From NCBI GenBank assembly GCA_963715995.1, contig OY970283.1, positions 2,170,001 through 2,234,000 of the forward strand: DNA of 64,000 nucleotides. The letters are read 5' to 3'. The position numbers and the translations under genes were made by a program. The DNA comes from DATBDN01 sp963715995 (GTDB lineage: Bacteria > Actinomycetota > Thermoleophilia > Solirubrobacterales > Thermoleophilaceae). The stretch's first letter is position 1, and each line of letters starts with the position of its first letter. Below the pieces are notes generated by a model. The model saw nothing but the letters and a program-made list of their open reading frames with translations, ran no database searches and was not told the DNA's origin. Shown here in pieces: positions 14,289-23,516 of the stretch.

Positions 14289-16253
14289 CTACCGGATCGT
14301 GAAAGGCGCGGTTTCCGGCTTGCTGTGCTGCCCGTCAAAGGTCGCGGTCGCCCGCAGGAGATAGTGCCCCGCGCTCATCGCGTGCCCGTGCAGGCGGCCG
14401 GTGAACCGCAGGCGGTTCGCGCCACGCTCGTCGCGGTTGCTGAACGTGCCGACTGCGCGCCGGCGGGTGCAGCGATTGCGTTTGGCTATGCAGCGGAGCA
14501 CTTGGAACCGCGTCGTCGACGCAAGCGTGTCGCGGTAGCTGATCGTCGTGCCCGCGCGACCGGTGCGCGCGATCGTCCGTCCGTGGGTTGCCGGTGTGAA
14601 CGCGGACGGCCTGAGCTTCAACCCGGTCAGTCGCGCCACCGCCACCTGTGGCATTACGGGCACCACGGTGCTGTACGTAATGCTCGCGGTCGCGGTCTGC
14701 CCGTCCAGGCTGGTGGCGGTGACCGTGTAGGTGTGCGGGCCCGCGGTCGCGGTGTCGAGGGTCCCGGGCCCGCTCGAGCCGTTCGAGTCCAGGCAGGATG
14801 CGATGCCGGGGCCACCAGCACCCTCCAGGCAGGAGAAGCTTGTCGGCACGTGCTGCCCCACCGTGTAGCTGCCACCCGATGCCGGCGTGACGATCGAAGC
14901 GGACGGCGCCGCGGCAACCGTGTAGTTGATGCTCGCGGTCGCGGTCTGCCCGTCCAAGCTGGTGGCGGTGACCGTGTAGGTGTGCGGGCCCGCGGTCGCG
15001 GTGTCGAGGGTCCCGGGCCCGCTCGAGCCGTTCGAGTCCAGGCAGGATGCGATGCCGGGGCCAAAGGTCACCTCACTGCACGAGAACGTCGTCGCAACCG
15101 ACTGCCCGACCTGATAGGTCCCGTCGCCACCCGGCGAGGAGATGGATGCCGCCGGCGGCCCGAGCGTGAATACGGAGACCTTGCTTGGGTTCGGTTCGGC
15201 CGCAGCGAGCAGGGCTCCGTTCGGGCTGAACGCCACCGACTGCGGAACGTCGCCGACGGTGTAAGGCGAGCCGCTGAGCTGCGCGAGGACACCACCCGAC
15301 CCAACCGAGAGGGCCGAAACCGTCTTGTTGTTGTTGGCGGTCGCGATCAGCGCCCCGTTCGGGCTGAACGCCACGGAACTCTGGCCGCTGCTGTTGGCAA
15401 ACGGTGAGCCGCTGACCGGGGTGAGCGCGCCACCCGACCCAACCGTGAACAGCGACACCGTGCCGTCGGTGTTGGCGGTCGCGAGCTGTCCCCCGCCCGG
15501 GCTGAACGCCACCGAGGTCTCGTCGCTGCTGTTGGCGAACGGTGAGCCGGTGACAGGCGTGAGCGCGCCGTTCGACGCGACCGAGAACACCGGCACGCTC
15601 ATGTGGTTGTCGTCCGCGACCGCGAGCAGCCCCCCGCCCGGGCTGAACGCCACCGAGTTTGGGTAACTGGCGGGGATCGCGAACGGCGAGCCCACGACCG
15701 GCGTGAGCGTGCCGGGCGGCGTGACCGCGAACACCGACACCTTGCTGTTGCTGTCGGCGGTGGCCAGCAGACCCCCGCTCGGGCTGAACGCCACCGAGTT
15801 CGGGAAGCCGTCCGTCGGGAATGGCGAGCCCGCGATCTCCGTGAGCGTGCCGTCCGGAGCGACAGAGAACATCGACACCGAATTGGTGCTGTCGGCAGCT
15901 GCGAGCAGCCCGGTCGAGCTGAACGCCACCGAGTTGACCCCGGTCCCACTGCCCGTGCCCGTCGTGAACGGCGAGCCGCTGACCTGCGTGAGCGCGCCGC
16001 CCGACCCAACCGAGAACACCGACACGGCGTGGATCTCGTCGCCGGTCGCGAGCAGCCGCCCGTCCGGGTTGAACGCCACCGAAAATGGGTCGACGCCGCT
16101 GTTGAAGTTGGGGTCGGTGACCGCGAACGGGGAGCCGCTCACCTGCGTGAAGTCCGACGAGGCCCACGCCGTGCCCACCGCCGCCAGCAACGGCAGTGCC
16201 GACAGCGCCAGTGTTGCAAGCATTCTGAGGTTGGATGGCTTCAACGATCCCAC
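14289..16253 (-). CDS. Secreted lactonase-like beta-propeller protein with Ig-like repeats
   Basis: A 654-residue surface protein. Residues 1-31 are a signal peptide (LATLALSALPLLAAVGTAWA). Residues 35-365 contain about seven blade repeats of the form VAFSPNGALLATA...VSVFSVGSGGALTPVSGSPF, typical of the 7-bladed lactonase/YVTN propeller. Then come two near-identical HYR/Ig-like modules (each with ASCLDSNGSSGPGTLDTAT and SLDGQTATASI), and a C-terminal basic beta-domain. The propeller lacks any obvious catalytic signature, so binding or adhesion is more likely than lactonase activity. Transcribed alone. Confidence 0.85.
   Translation of the reverse strand: MGSLKPSNLRMLATLALSALPLLAAVGTAWASSDFTQVSGSPFAVTDPNFNSGVDPFSVAFNPDGRLLATGDEIHAVSVFSVGSGGALTQVSGSPFTTGTGSGTGVNSVAFSSTGLLAAADSTNSVSMFSVAPDGTLTEIAGSPFPTDGFPNSVAFSPSGGLLATADSNSKVSVFAVTPPGTLTPVVGSPFAIPASYPNSVAFSPGGGLLAVADDNHMSVPVFSVASNGALTPVTGSPFANSSDETSVAFSPGGGQLATANTDGTVSLFTVGSGGALTPVSGSPFANSSGQSSVAFSPNGALIATANNNKTVSALSVGSGGVLAQLSGSPYTVGDVPQSVAFSPNGALLAAAEPNPSKVSVFTLGPPAASISSPGGDGTYQVGQSVATTFSCSEVTFGPGIASCLDSNGSSGPGTLDTATAGPHTYTVTATSLDGQTATASINYTVAAAPSASIVTPASGGSYTVGQHVPTSFSCLEGAGGPGIASCLDSNGSSGPGTLDTATAGPHTYTVTATSLDGQTATASITYSTVVPVMPQVAVARLTGLKLRPSAFTPATHGRTIARTGRAGTTISYRDTLASTTRFQVLRCIAKRNRCTRRRAVGTFSNRDERGANRLRFTGRLHGHAMSAGHYLLRATATFDGQHSKPETAPFTIR
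14680..14814. repeat. 135-bp intragenic repeat, copy near 3' end of the propeller gene
   Basis: Matches 14929-15063 at 134 of 135 positions (single G/A difference at the GTCCAGGCTG/GTCCAAGCTG site). It encodes most of an Ig-like module. Such identity between modules indicates a recent duplication or gene conversion. Confidence 0.9.
14929..15063. repeat. 135-bp intragenic repeat, second copy
   Basis: Partner of 14680-14814, offset by 249 bp (an 83-residue period, in frame). Confidence 0.9.
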
Positions 16254-16526
16254 GTCCCTGGTCGCTACCGACGGATCCGGTCATCACGCCGAGGCTGCAG
16301 CGACCGGGACCCCGAACCGAACCTAACCGGCGGCGGCATCCACGGCAACCCCGGCGATCGCCCAACCGTCGAGGGATTCAGTAGGCAGGCCACTTTCCAA
16401 GCGACTAAAGCCGGCGTCCGCGCTCCCGATCGACACTTGACACGCCTACCCCGCTCGGTTCTACTGAACCGTTAGGAAGACGCCTCGCCGAGGCGTTCCG
16501 CCTAGCGCTCAAGAAAGGACGTGCGC
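16254..16526. other. Intergenic region with two small hairpins
   Basis: Divergent promoter region between the propeller gene and the gene at 16527. It holds two perfect short palindromes: CGGTTC-TACT-GAACCG (16456-16471) and ACGCCTCG-C-CGAGGCGT (16480-16496). They lie 31 to 71 bp before the ATG of the plus-strand gene and could be operators or an attenuator. Nothing else recognised. Confidence 0.35.
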
Positions 16527-16898
16527 ATGTCATCCACAGGCACATCGCACCTCGTCATCATGTTCACCGTCGGAGAGGATGACGTGGCCGAGGGAGATCG
16601 CATCTTCGCCAGCCACGGCGACTTCATGAAGGGACACCCGCGGGAGGGCGAGTTGGCACTGCTGGATTACAGCGTCTCCAAGGGACCAGAGCTGTCGAAC
16701 CCGATGGATCCGAGTTCGGAGCCGACCGGCAACACGATCTTCGTGCTCGATGAACGCTACGCGTCACCTGGCGGCATCGCCAACCATTGGCAGGACACGA
16801 CGGACCACTGGGCGGAGATGTCCTCCGCGGCGCCGGCGTGGTTCGAGAAGGCGATGATCGTGACGCTGCACAACGGCACCGCGGTCCAAGCACTCTGA
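16527..16898 (+). CDS. Hypothetical protein, possibly dimeric alpha/beta-barrel type
   Basis: A 123-residue soluble protein beginning MSSTGTSHLVIMFTVGEDD. The strand-rich start, DFMKGHP loop and closing segment WFEKAMIVTLHNGT suggest a ferredoxin-like or ABM-type alpha/beta barrel, but no family is recognised with confidence. An AAAGGA ribosome-binding site lies about 8 nt before ATG 16527, favouring it over the GTG two codons upstream. Monocistronic. Confidence 0.65.
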   Translation: MSSTGTSHLVIMFTVGEDDVAEGDRIFASHGDFMKGHPREGELALLDYSVSKGPELSNPMDPSSEPTGNTIFVLDERYASPGGIANHWQDTTDHWAEMSSAAPAWFEKAMIVTLHNGTAVQAL

Positions 16899-17063
16899 GA
16901 AGCGCCGAGACCCCCCGATCGACGGCAAAAAACAAAAGAAAGCGCGCCCATCAGAACGCTGTCCCGTCGCTGATCGGCGCGTCATCGCCGCCGCGCTCCG
17001 GAACCGGCTCTCATTCCCGACGCACAGGGGATTGACTCAGGACTCGACGTCGTGCGAAACGGC

Positions 17064-17615
17064 TCAGCGCTCAGCCGGACCTGATCTCACTCGGAGCGCC
17101 TCGCGGTAAATGGCGAATGTCTCGCGGTCGTACAGCCAGAACCTGATCTCGCGGATCACTTCGTTGCCGTTCGCTGCCTCGGCGCTTGCCGCGATCGCGA
17201 TCTGGGCTGCCGGTTCGGGCGGATAGCCGTACGCACCCGTTGAGATCGCGGGGAAGGCGACGCTTGCGCAGCCCAGTTCAGCCGCGACTTCGATCGAACG
17301 CCGATGGCATGAGGCGAGGAGCTCGGGTTCGCCGTTCTCGCCACCCCGCCATACCGGCCCAACGGTGTGGATCACGTACCTCGCCGCGAGGCGCCCGGCA
17401 GTCGTCGCCTTCGCGTCCCCCGTCTCGCATCCCCCCAGGAGGCGGCATTCGTCCAAGAGCTCGGGTCCGGCAGCGCGATGGATCGCACCATCGACCCCTC
17501 CCCCTCCCAGCAAGCTCGAATTCGCGGCGTTCACGATCGCGTCGGCGTGCATGTCCGTCGTGATATCGCCCAGATGGCAGGAGAAGTGTGGCGGCGCCCC
17601 GCCTGATCGGTCCAC
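17064..17615 (-). CDS. Macro domain protein, O-acetyl-ADP-ribose deacetylase-like
   Basis: A 183-residue MacroD/YmdB-type domain. Hallmarks are LGDITTDMHADAIVNAANS, the glycine-rich LLGGGGVDGAIHRAAGP loop, and the second substrate loop FPAISTGAYGYPPEPAA. Members remove mono-ADP-ribose or hydrolyse O-acetyl-ADP-ribose. The N-terminal Asn-Ala-Ala-Asn and GG(V)D residues needed for catalysis are present. It lies alone, divergent from the EAL gene, with about 100 bp between. Confidence 0.9.
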   Translation of the reverse strand: MDRSGGAPPHFSCHLGDITTDMHADAIVNAANSSLLGGGGVDGAIHRAAGPELLDECRLLGGCETGDAKATTAGRLAARYVIHTVGPVWRGGENGEPELLASCHRRSIEVAAELGCASVAFPAISTGAYGYPPEPAAQIAIAASAEAANGNEVIREIRFWLYDRETFAIYREALRVRSGPAER

Positions 17616-17716
17616 GGTTTGAAGGTACTGGCGGCCGCTACGTAGTTCCCCGCGTCTATGCCGCGGGAAAACGCGGAGCCTGGAGCTCGGTGCAGTGTCG
17701 ACACTGATTTCAGGTC

Positions 17717-19195
17717 ATGACAACGCTGATGCTCACGGAGAAGCGCCGAGCGAGAACGTTCTTGGCGCTCGGGACGATCGGGATGCTCCTCCTGATCGGA
17801 CTGTCGGCTTCCCTGATCGCCGGGACGCTTGCGTCCAGCACGAGAATGGATGCCCACGCACGAGCCGCGAGCGGAGTGGACCTGCTCGCGACGATCGGCG
17901 TTGCCCTACCCGATGTCACCCGGTCGGACATCGCACAAGGGTTCTCTCCGGCCTCGGAACGACTGCTCGACCTTGCCGTCAAGGGCGCGCAGAGGGATGG
18001 GCTGCTCGCGAATCTCGAGATCTTCAACCGCGCCGGCGTCATCTTCTATTCAGGACTTGACAGCTCGGAGGGGACTCGCCCGCGCGAGGAACCAGCGCTT
18101 GTCGCCGCGCTGGCCGGCCACGCGGAAACGCAACTACATCCGCACGAAGTCGATCAGACATCCGGCAAGCCAACCGGCATCCTGGAGGGTGTCGAACCGC
18201 TGATCGACGCAAAAGGCCGCGTCTACGGCGCGATCGAGGTCAGCCTCCCACTCAAGCCGATCGAGACTGCCGCCGCGCGCGCACAACGGCGCATAACTGG
18301 CCTGATCGTCGGCGGAGCCGCCCTGGTCTGGCTTCTGATGATGCCGTTGTCGCTGCGGCTCGCCCGCTCTCAGGCCAAGGAGTGGAATCCCGGGGCACGC
18401 AAGCTCCGGCGAGCGTTCGGGCATGCGCTCGCGCTCGGCGAGATCGAGCTCGTCTATCAACCGCAGATCGAGCTCGCGAGCGGGCGCGTAGCCGCTGTCG
18501 AGGCACTCGTCCGGTGGCGCCGAGACGGGAAACTGATCTCGCCCGACGTGTTCCTGCCTTCGATCGAATCGACCGCGCTGATGCCGCGCCTGACCGACCG
18601 CGTGCTGGACCTGGCGCTCGCGCAGCTGGCGAGCTGGCGCGCCGCCGGGATCGTGCTACGGATCGCCGTCAATCTCTCACCGACAGACCTCGGCGACGAC
18701 ACACTCCCCCAGCGCATCGCCGACAAGCTCGATCGGCATGGCGTGATGGGGCCGAGCCTGACCGTCGAGGTCACCGAGACCGCGATCATCAAGGACGCCG
18801 AGCCCGCCCGGCTTGCGCTCACGACCCTCAGTCAGATGGGCATCGACATCGCGGTTGACGACTTCGGAACCGGCCACTCATCGATCTCGCGCCTGCATGC
18901 CCTCCCGGTTTCGGAAGTCAAGATCGATCGCTCGTTCGTCTCGGACACCGAGGCGCGATCGCGCACATACATGTCAGCGATGGTCGGCTTCGGGCGCAGT
19001 CTCGGGCTGCGGGTCGTCGCCGAAGGCGTCGAGGACGCCGAGACACTGGCGATCCTCTCGACCTTGAAGTGCGACCTCTGCCAGGGCTACGTCATATCGG
19101 CGCCCCTCACCGCGACTGCGATGACCCGCTGGCTGATTGACGCAAAGGGACCCGCCGTAGCGGGCCCCCGTTATCGCGAACTCGTGCTTGGTTAG
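17717..19195 (+). CDS. Membrane EAL-domain cyclic-di-GMP phosphodiesterase
   Basis: A 492-residue sensor enzyme. TM helix 1 (about 14-38) and TM helix 2 (about 191-212) enclose an extracytoplasmic sensor of about 150 residues; the EAL domain follows (about 235-480). Catalytic landmarks are intact: EALVRWRR, NLSPTDL, EVTETAI, DDFGTGHSS, KIDRSFV, VAEGVED and the C-terminal QGYVIS, so hydrolysis of c-di-GMP is expected. No GGDEF domain is present. The stop codon overlaps that of the convergent DUF4242 gene. Confidence 0.9.
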   Translation: MTTLMLTEKRRARTFLALGTIGMLLLIGLSASLIAGTLASSTRMDAHARAASGVDLLATIGVALPDVTRSDIAQGFSPASERLLDLAVKGAQRDGLLANLEIFNRAGVIFYSGLDSSEGTRPREEPALVAALAGHAETQLHPHEVDQTSGKPTGILEGVEPLIDAKGRVYGAIEVSLPLKPIETAAARAQRRITGLIVGGAALVWLLMMPLSLRLARSQAKEWNPGARKLRRAFGHALALGEIELVYQPQIELASGRVAAVEALVRWRRDGKLISPDVFLPSIESTALMPRLTDRVLDLALAQLASWRAAGIVLRIAVNLSPTDLGDDTLPQRIADKLDRHGVMGPSLTVEVTETAIIKDAEPARLALTTLSQMGIDIAVDDFGTGHSSISRLHALPVSEVKIDRSFVSDTEARSRTYMSAMVGFGRSLGLRVVAEGVEDAETLAILSTLKCDLCQGYVISAPLTATAMTRWLIDAKGPAVAGPRYRELVLG

Positions 19196-19485
19196 GCCGA
19201 GACCGGCGTCGGGTCGGGGCGCACCACCACGGTGTCCGCGACCTTGATGATCTCGTCGGCCGGCAGATCGGCGGACGCTGCGTGTGCGCGGATCGCCTCG
19301 GGGCTCTCGGCCTCGTAGATGCACACCGTGCCGACCTCGCCCGACTCCTCCGCCAGCACGTAGCTGCGGATCCAGCGGACGCCGGAATCCGGCTTGTCAC
19401 CCTCGGTCGTGGAGCGGGCTGCCGCTTCCTCGAGGTCCTGTCCAGTCCGCCAGCCATTGCGGCGAAGAATCACGTAAAGGTCCAT
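19192..19485 (-). CDS. DUF4242 family protein (SCO4226-like)
   Basis: A 97-residue ferredoxin-like-fold protein of the DUF4242 family: MDLYVILRRNGW, VRWIRSYVLAEESGEVGTVCIYEA, SPEAIRAHAASADLPADEI. Streptomyces SCO4226, in this family, binds nickel; the role is otherwise unknown. ATG 19485 is supported by a strong GGAGG site 5 nt upstream, against a longer frame beginning at 19542. Convergent with the EAL gene, whose stop codon it overlaps, and divergent from the LuxR-type regulator. Confidence 0.85.
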   Translation of the reverse strand: MDLYVILRRNGWRTGQDLEEAAARSTTEGDKPDSGVRWIRSYVLAEESGEVGTVCIYEAESPEAIRAHAASADLPADEIIKVADTVVVRPDPTPVSA

Positions 19486-19620
19486 CTTGCCTCCTGTACT
19501 CGTTGACAGGGTCACCGTATGGGCGTTGCGGCGCCGCTGCATCGGTCGACATGCCGTATTTCGCGGTGCCGTATGCCGTATTCGCTTGTGGCGCCGTGAC
19601 GCCGCCCATACGCTCGCGCA

Positions 19621-22507
19621 ATGCGTGACTCAGCCGATCTGGTCGGACGCGCGGACGAGCGTGCCCACCTGATCGCTGCGCTCGACCGTGCGCGCGCGGG
19701 CCACGGGTCGCTGGTGCTGGTCGCGGGCGAGGCGGGCGTTGGCAAGACGCGGCTTGCCGCATCCCTCGTCGACGACGCTGACGCGACGGTGCTGCGGGGA
19801 CGCGCCACGCAGGGAGCGGCGCAGCCGTACGGACTGCTCGTGAGCGCCTTTCGCTCGCACCTGCGCGTGGCACCCGATGCGTTCGCGGGCCTCGGACGCC
19901 TGAAGGAGCACCTGGCAGCCCTGCTGCCGGAGGTCGGCAAGGCCGCGCCTGCGAGCGACCGGGGAACTCTGTTCGAGGCGATCCGCTGCGCCCTGGCGCA
20001 CCTGGCGGAGGATCGTCTCGCGGTGCTGGTGCTGGACGACCTGCACTGGTCCGACATCGCGACGCTCGAACTGCTGGGCGGGCTGGCCGAGCCGCTCACC
20101 GATCTCTCGGTCGTGGTGGTCGCGACCTACCGCTCGGACGGTCTGCCCCGCGGCCACGGGCTGCGACGGCTGCGCAACGATCTGCGCCGCGCAGGCCTGC
20201 TCGAAGAGTTGACGCTCGAGCCGCTGACGCTCGAGCAGACCGGGGAGATGCTGACCGCCATGCTTGGCGCCGCGCTCGACCCCGCCCTGGTGCGCGCCGT
20301 CCACGATCGGACGATGGGCGTGCCGTTCTTCGTCGAGGAGCTGGCGCGAGCGCTGGGCGTCAATGGTGTTCTGTCCAAGGGCTCGCGCGGACTCTCGCTC
20401 GCCACCGGTGACGAGGTCCCGTTGCCCGACACCGTTCGCGATGCCGTCCTGCTCGGCATCACCGACTTGTCCGATGACGCCCGCACTGCGGCCGATACGG
20501 CTGCCGTCGCCGGCGAGCGCTTCGAGATCGAGCTCGTTGCCCGCGTCTGCGGCGACGCGGCGGTGGCGGAGCTGCTCGAACACGGGCTCGTTGAGGAGGC
20601 CGGAGCCGGCTGGGGTTGCTTCAACCATGCGCTCAGCCGCGAGTCCGTCTACTCCGACATCCCGTGGTTGCGCCGCCGCCGGCTTCATAACCAGATCGCC
20701 GAGCTGATGGAGGAGCGAGGCGCGCCTGCATCGCTGCTCGCGACGCAGTGGATTGCCGCACGCGAGCCGGTCAAGGCGCGCGCCGCATTGATGCAGGCGG
20801 CCTCGGAGTTCGAGGCCGCGTTCGCCTACCGGGATGCCGCCGAGGCTGGGCGCGAGGCGCTGGACCTGTGGGACGAAGCGCCCGACGATGGCCGTCGAAT
20901 CGAAGCGCTCGAGCGCTATGCGCGCTGCTCGGAACTGGCCGGTGACGTGAGCGAGGCGGTGCGCGCGTGGCGTGAGCTGACCGACGTTCTCGAGCGTGCC
21001 GGGGACGGGCCAGGCGCACGCGGCCGCGCTTCGCAACCTGGCGCGCGCCCATGACCTGCGCGGGGAACGCGACGCCGCCTTCACCACGCGCGAAGCCGCC
21101 GCACGCGCCTACAGCTCGCTCGGACTACCAGCCGAAGCGGCCGTGGATCACATGGCGATGGCCAACCACCTCAGGATCAGCGCGCGCTACCCCGAGGCCG
21201 CTGAGCTGGCCCATCTGGCGGTGGGCGAAGCGGAGGCAGCCGGTCATGTCGGCAGACGTGCGCGCGCGCTCGGTCTCGAAGGTCTCGCGCGGGCCAAGAG
21301 CGGCGACTACGAGCCCGGTCTGGCGATGGTGCGCAGCGCGCTCGCCTTGGCGCTGGAACACGAGCTGACGCGTGTCAGCGCCGAGCTCTACCAGCGGCTG
21401 AGCGTGGTGCTCTACGAAGCGGCCGACTACCGCAGCGCTGCCGACGCACTCGACACGGCGCTCGAGCTCTGCCGGACCGGCGGCTCGGCGGGCATCGAGG
21501 AGGCGTGTGTCAGCTGCCTTGCCTACGTCCAACGCGATCTCGGTGAGTGGAGCGACGCCGCGGCCGTCTGCCGCGAGATGATCGACTCGGGCCGGTCCGT
21601 GTTCGTCGCGGAGGGCCTCCTCGGGTCGATTCACGCCTACCAGGGCCGGCTCAGCTCCGGGCGCCGGCTGCTCAACTCGTGCTTGGCGGTCGCGACCCGG
21701 GTCGATCACTACAACATGACGATCGACTCGACGACGGCGCTCGCGTTCGTGGCCGCAGCGGAGGGTCTGGATGACGACGCGTCCGAGCGCTGCCGTGCGC
21801 TGCTTGCGCGCTGGAGCGGGACGCAGGACCATCACTACGCGCTGTCGGGCCTGCGCTGGTCCGCCGCCTATCTCGCTCGCCAGGGCGACCGCCACGGCGC
21901 GCACGGGATGGTGGACGCGCTCAGCACGATCGCCGCCGCGACCGGCCAGCCCGAGGCGCTCGCCGCTGTCGCCCACGGGATCGCCGAGCTGACTCTGCTG
22001 GACGGCGACGCATCGACGGCAGCCAGCCAGCTGACGAATGCACTCGAGCTCCATCGAACGCTCGACATGCCGTACGTCCGCGCGCAGATCGAGCTGCGAG
22101 CCGGCGTTGCCATCGGTGCCGCAGGAGATGCCGACGTCGCGCTCGAGCGCCTGTCCGGCGCATACCGGACCGCGCGCAAGCTCGGTGCGCGGCCGCTGGC
22201 TGCCGAGGCCGCACGCGAGGCCGTCGCGCTCGGCGGATCGGTCATCGAGCGTCTCGGCCGCAACGCACCGCAGGACGCCGACGGAACCGGACTGTCGCGG
22301 CGCGAGCGTGAGGTCGTGCGGCTGATGGCGGTCGGGCGGACGAACCGCGAGATCGCGCAGCAGTTGTTCCTGAGCCCGCGCACGGTCGACATGCACGTGC
22401 GCAACATCCTGCGCAAGCTCGACTGCCGCTCGCGCGTCGAGGCGGCCACCCGCGCGCACGAGCTGGGACTCGTTGCGACGCCGGACGTCGTCACCGGCGC
22501 CGATTGA
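19621..22507 (+). pseudogene. ATPase-type LuxR family transcriptional regulator, frameshifted
   Basis: Two overlapping frames together make one large (about 960-residue) STAND/LuxR regulator. The first frame (19621-21054) has an AAA ATPase with Walker A AGEAGVGKTRLA and Walker B VLVLDDLHWSD. The second (to 22507, alternative GTG start 20996) has TPR-like helices and a C-terminal LuxR HTH (LSRREREVVRLMAVGRTNREI, SPRTVDMHVRNILRKL). Removing one G from the GGGG run at 20999-21004 restores a smooth frame (ERAGTGQAHAAALRNLARAH). It is therefore a one-base insertion, either real or an assembly error. ATG 19621 is divergent from the DUF4242 gene. Confidence is in the family; whether it is functional is open. 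Confidence 0.82.
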
Positions 22508-22535
22508 GTGCCCCGGTGGCCTCAGCCGCGGCTGC

Positions 22536-22775
22536 TCAGCGCGCGGGGCGCCCGACGTGCGGAGCGGCCGGGTGATGCGTGGCCGGCCTGGGCGCCGAGG
22601 AGCCGCCCAGGGCTGCGGAGGACCCGATCGTCGCTGCGACGAAGAGCCCGATCGTCGCCACCTTCAGGCGCTGCGGCGTCAGCCACGTCAGGTGCTGCGC
22701 CTGAAGCCAGCTCCGCGTCGCGCTCGCGCCGGTCATGGCGGCGAGTGCACAGCCCGCACACATGGTGCTCACCAT
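22536..22775 (-). CDS. Small membrane protein with CxxC
   Basis: A 79-residue product (MVSTMCAGCALAAMTGASATRSWLQ, later TPQRLKVATIGLFVAATIGS) with an N-terminal hydrophobic Cys-rich segment, a second membrane helix near residues 45-62 and a His/Pro-rich tail. Similar short proteins of the form CAxCAxAAMxGA-TRxWL-LTPxRLR occur in actinobacteria, but function is unknown. ATG 22775 chosen; a TTG at 22808 and an ATG at 22763 are alternatives. Divergent from the RHH-PIN operon. Confidence 0.55.
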   Translation of the reverse strand: MVSTMCAGCALAAMTGASATRSWLQAQHLTWLTPQRLKVATIGLFVAATIGSSAALGGSSAPRPATHHPAAPHVGRPAR

Positions 22776-22817
22776 ACGCGCGGCGCCAAAGCTTCTCAGT
22801 CGGAACAACGCTTGTCT

Positions 22818-22837
22818 GCATCATGATGTTATGATGC
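22818..22837. promoter_or_regulatory. Operator/promoter palindrome of the RHH-PIN operon
   Basis: Perfect inverted repeat GCATCAT-GATGTT-ATGATGC. It covers a TATGAT -10-like hexamer (22830-22835) whose expected transcription start falls on the GTG at 22842, implying a leaderless mRNA repressed by the RHH antitoxin. Confidence 0.6.
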
Positions 22838-22841
22838 GGAT

Positions 22842-23075
22842 GTGCCGAAGACCCGCACAACGCTGACGATCGACGAAGACGTCTTGCGTGCTGTGAAGCT
22901 GCGAGCGGCGAGCAGTGGCCGCGGCGACAGCGAGGTGATCGAGGACGCACTCCGCGCGCACCTCGGCCTGGACTTCCTCGAGGCGATGTGGGCCAAGGCC
23001 TCGCTCGGCGAGGATGAGGCGGTCGCACTCGCAGTCGAGGCGCAGCACGAGACTCGCCGCCGTCGCCGCTCCTGA
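22842..23075 (+). CDS. Ribbon-helix-helix antitoxin (VapB-like)
   Basis: A 77-residue protein beginning MPKTRTTLTIDEDVLRAVKLRA with a second helix SEVIEDALRAHLGL, characteristic of CopG/RHH antitoxins, and a basic tail. It would autorepress via the palindrome that directly precedes it and inhibit the PIN toxin encoded 2 nt downstream. GTG start; probably leaderless. Confidence 0.85.
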   Translation: MPKTRTTLTIDEDVLRAVKLRAASSGRGDSEVIEDALRAHLGLDFLEAMWAKASLGEDEAVALAVEAQHETRRRRRS

Positions 23076-23077
23076 CG

Positions 23078-23485
23078 GTGCGCGCCGTCCTCGACCCGAA
23101 TGTCGTCATCTCGGGTCTGATCTCGCGCACGGGCGCGCCCGCCGAAGTCCTGGCCGCGGGGCACGCGGGCCACATCGAGGTCATCGTCTCGCCCGCTCTG
23201 CTCCAAGAGCTCCAGCGTGCGCTCGCCGACCCGAAGCTGCGCCGGCTGGTCAGCCCAGACGGAGCGTCGCGAGCAGTCGAATGGCTGAGCGCCGTCGCTC
23301 GCCACCTGCCAGACCCCACCGATGCACCGCCACGTCGATCACGCGACCCGGACGACGACTACCTGATCGCCTTGGCCGCCTCTCATCAAGCCGCACTGGT
23401 ATCGGGCGACGAGCACCTGCTTGCGCTCAAGCACGAGATACCGGTGTACTCGCCGCGTGAGTTCCTAGAACTCATTCACGCGTGA
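23078..23485 (+). CDS. PIN-domain toxin (VapC-like ribonuclease)
   Basis: A 135-residue PIN domain of the COG1569-type. Conserved acidic residues for Mg2+ are visible: VLDPNVVISGLIS, the Glu in LLQELQRAL, the DPDDDYLIALAA cluster and VSGDEHLLAL. Family members cleave tRNA or rRNA when not bound by antitoxin. GTG start 2 nt after the antitoxin stop. The motif ASHQAALVSGDEHLL near the C terminus matches canonical PIN domains, so it appears active. Confidence 0.87.
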   Translation: MRAVLDPNVVISGLISRTGAPAEVLAAGHAGHIEVIVSPALLQELQRALADPKLRRLVSPDGASRAVEWLSAVARHLPDPTDAPPRRSRDPDDDYLIALAASHQAALVSGDEHLLALKHEIPVYSPREFLELIHA

Positions 23486-23516
23486 GGAACGCACCAACGA
23501 GCGGGAGGAGAGATCA

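Noticed and set aside
20990..21060. Programmed ribosomal frameshift in the LuxR-type regulator
   Set aside because: No slippery heptamer or downstream pseudoknot is evident; a single inserted G explains it more simply.
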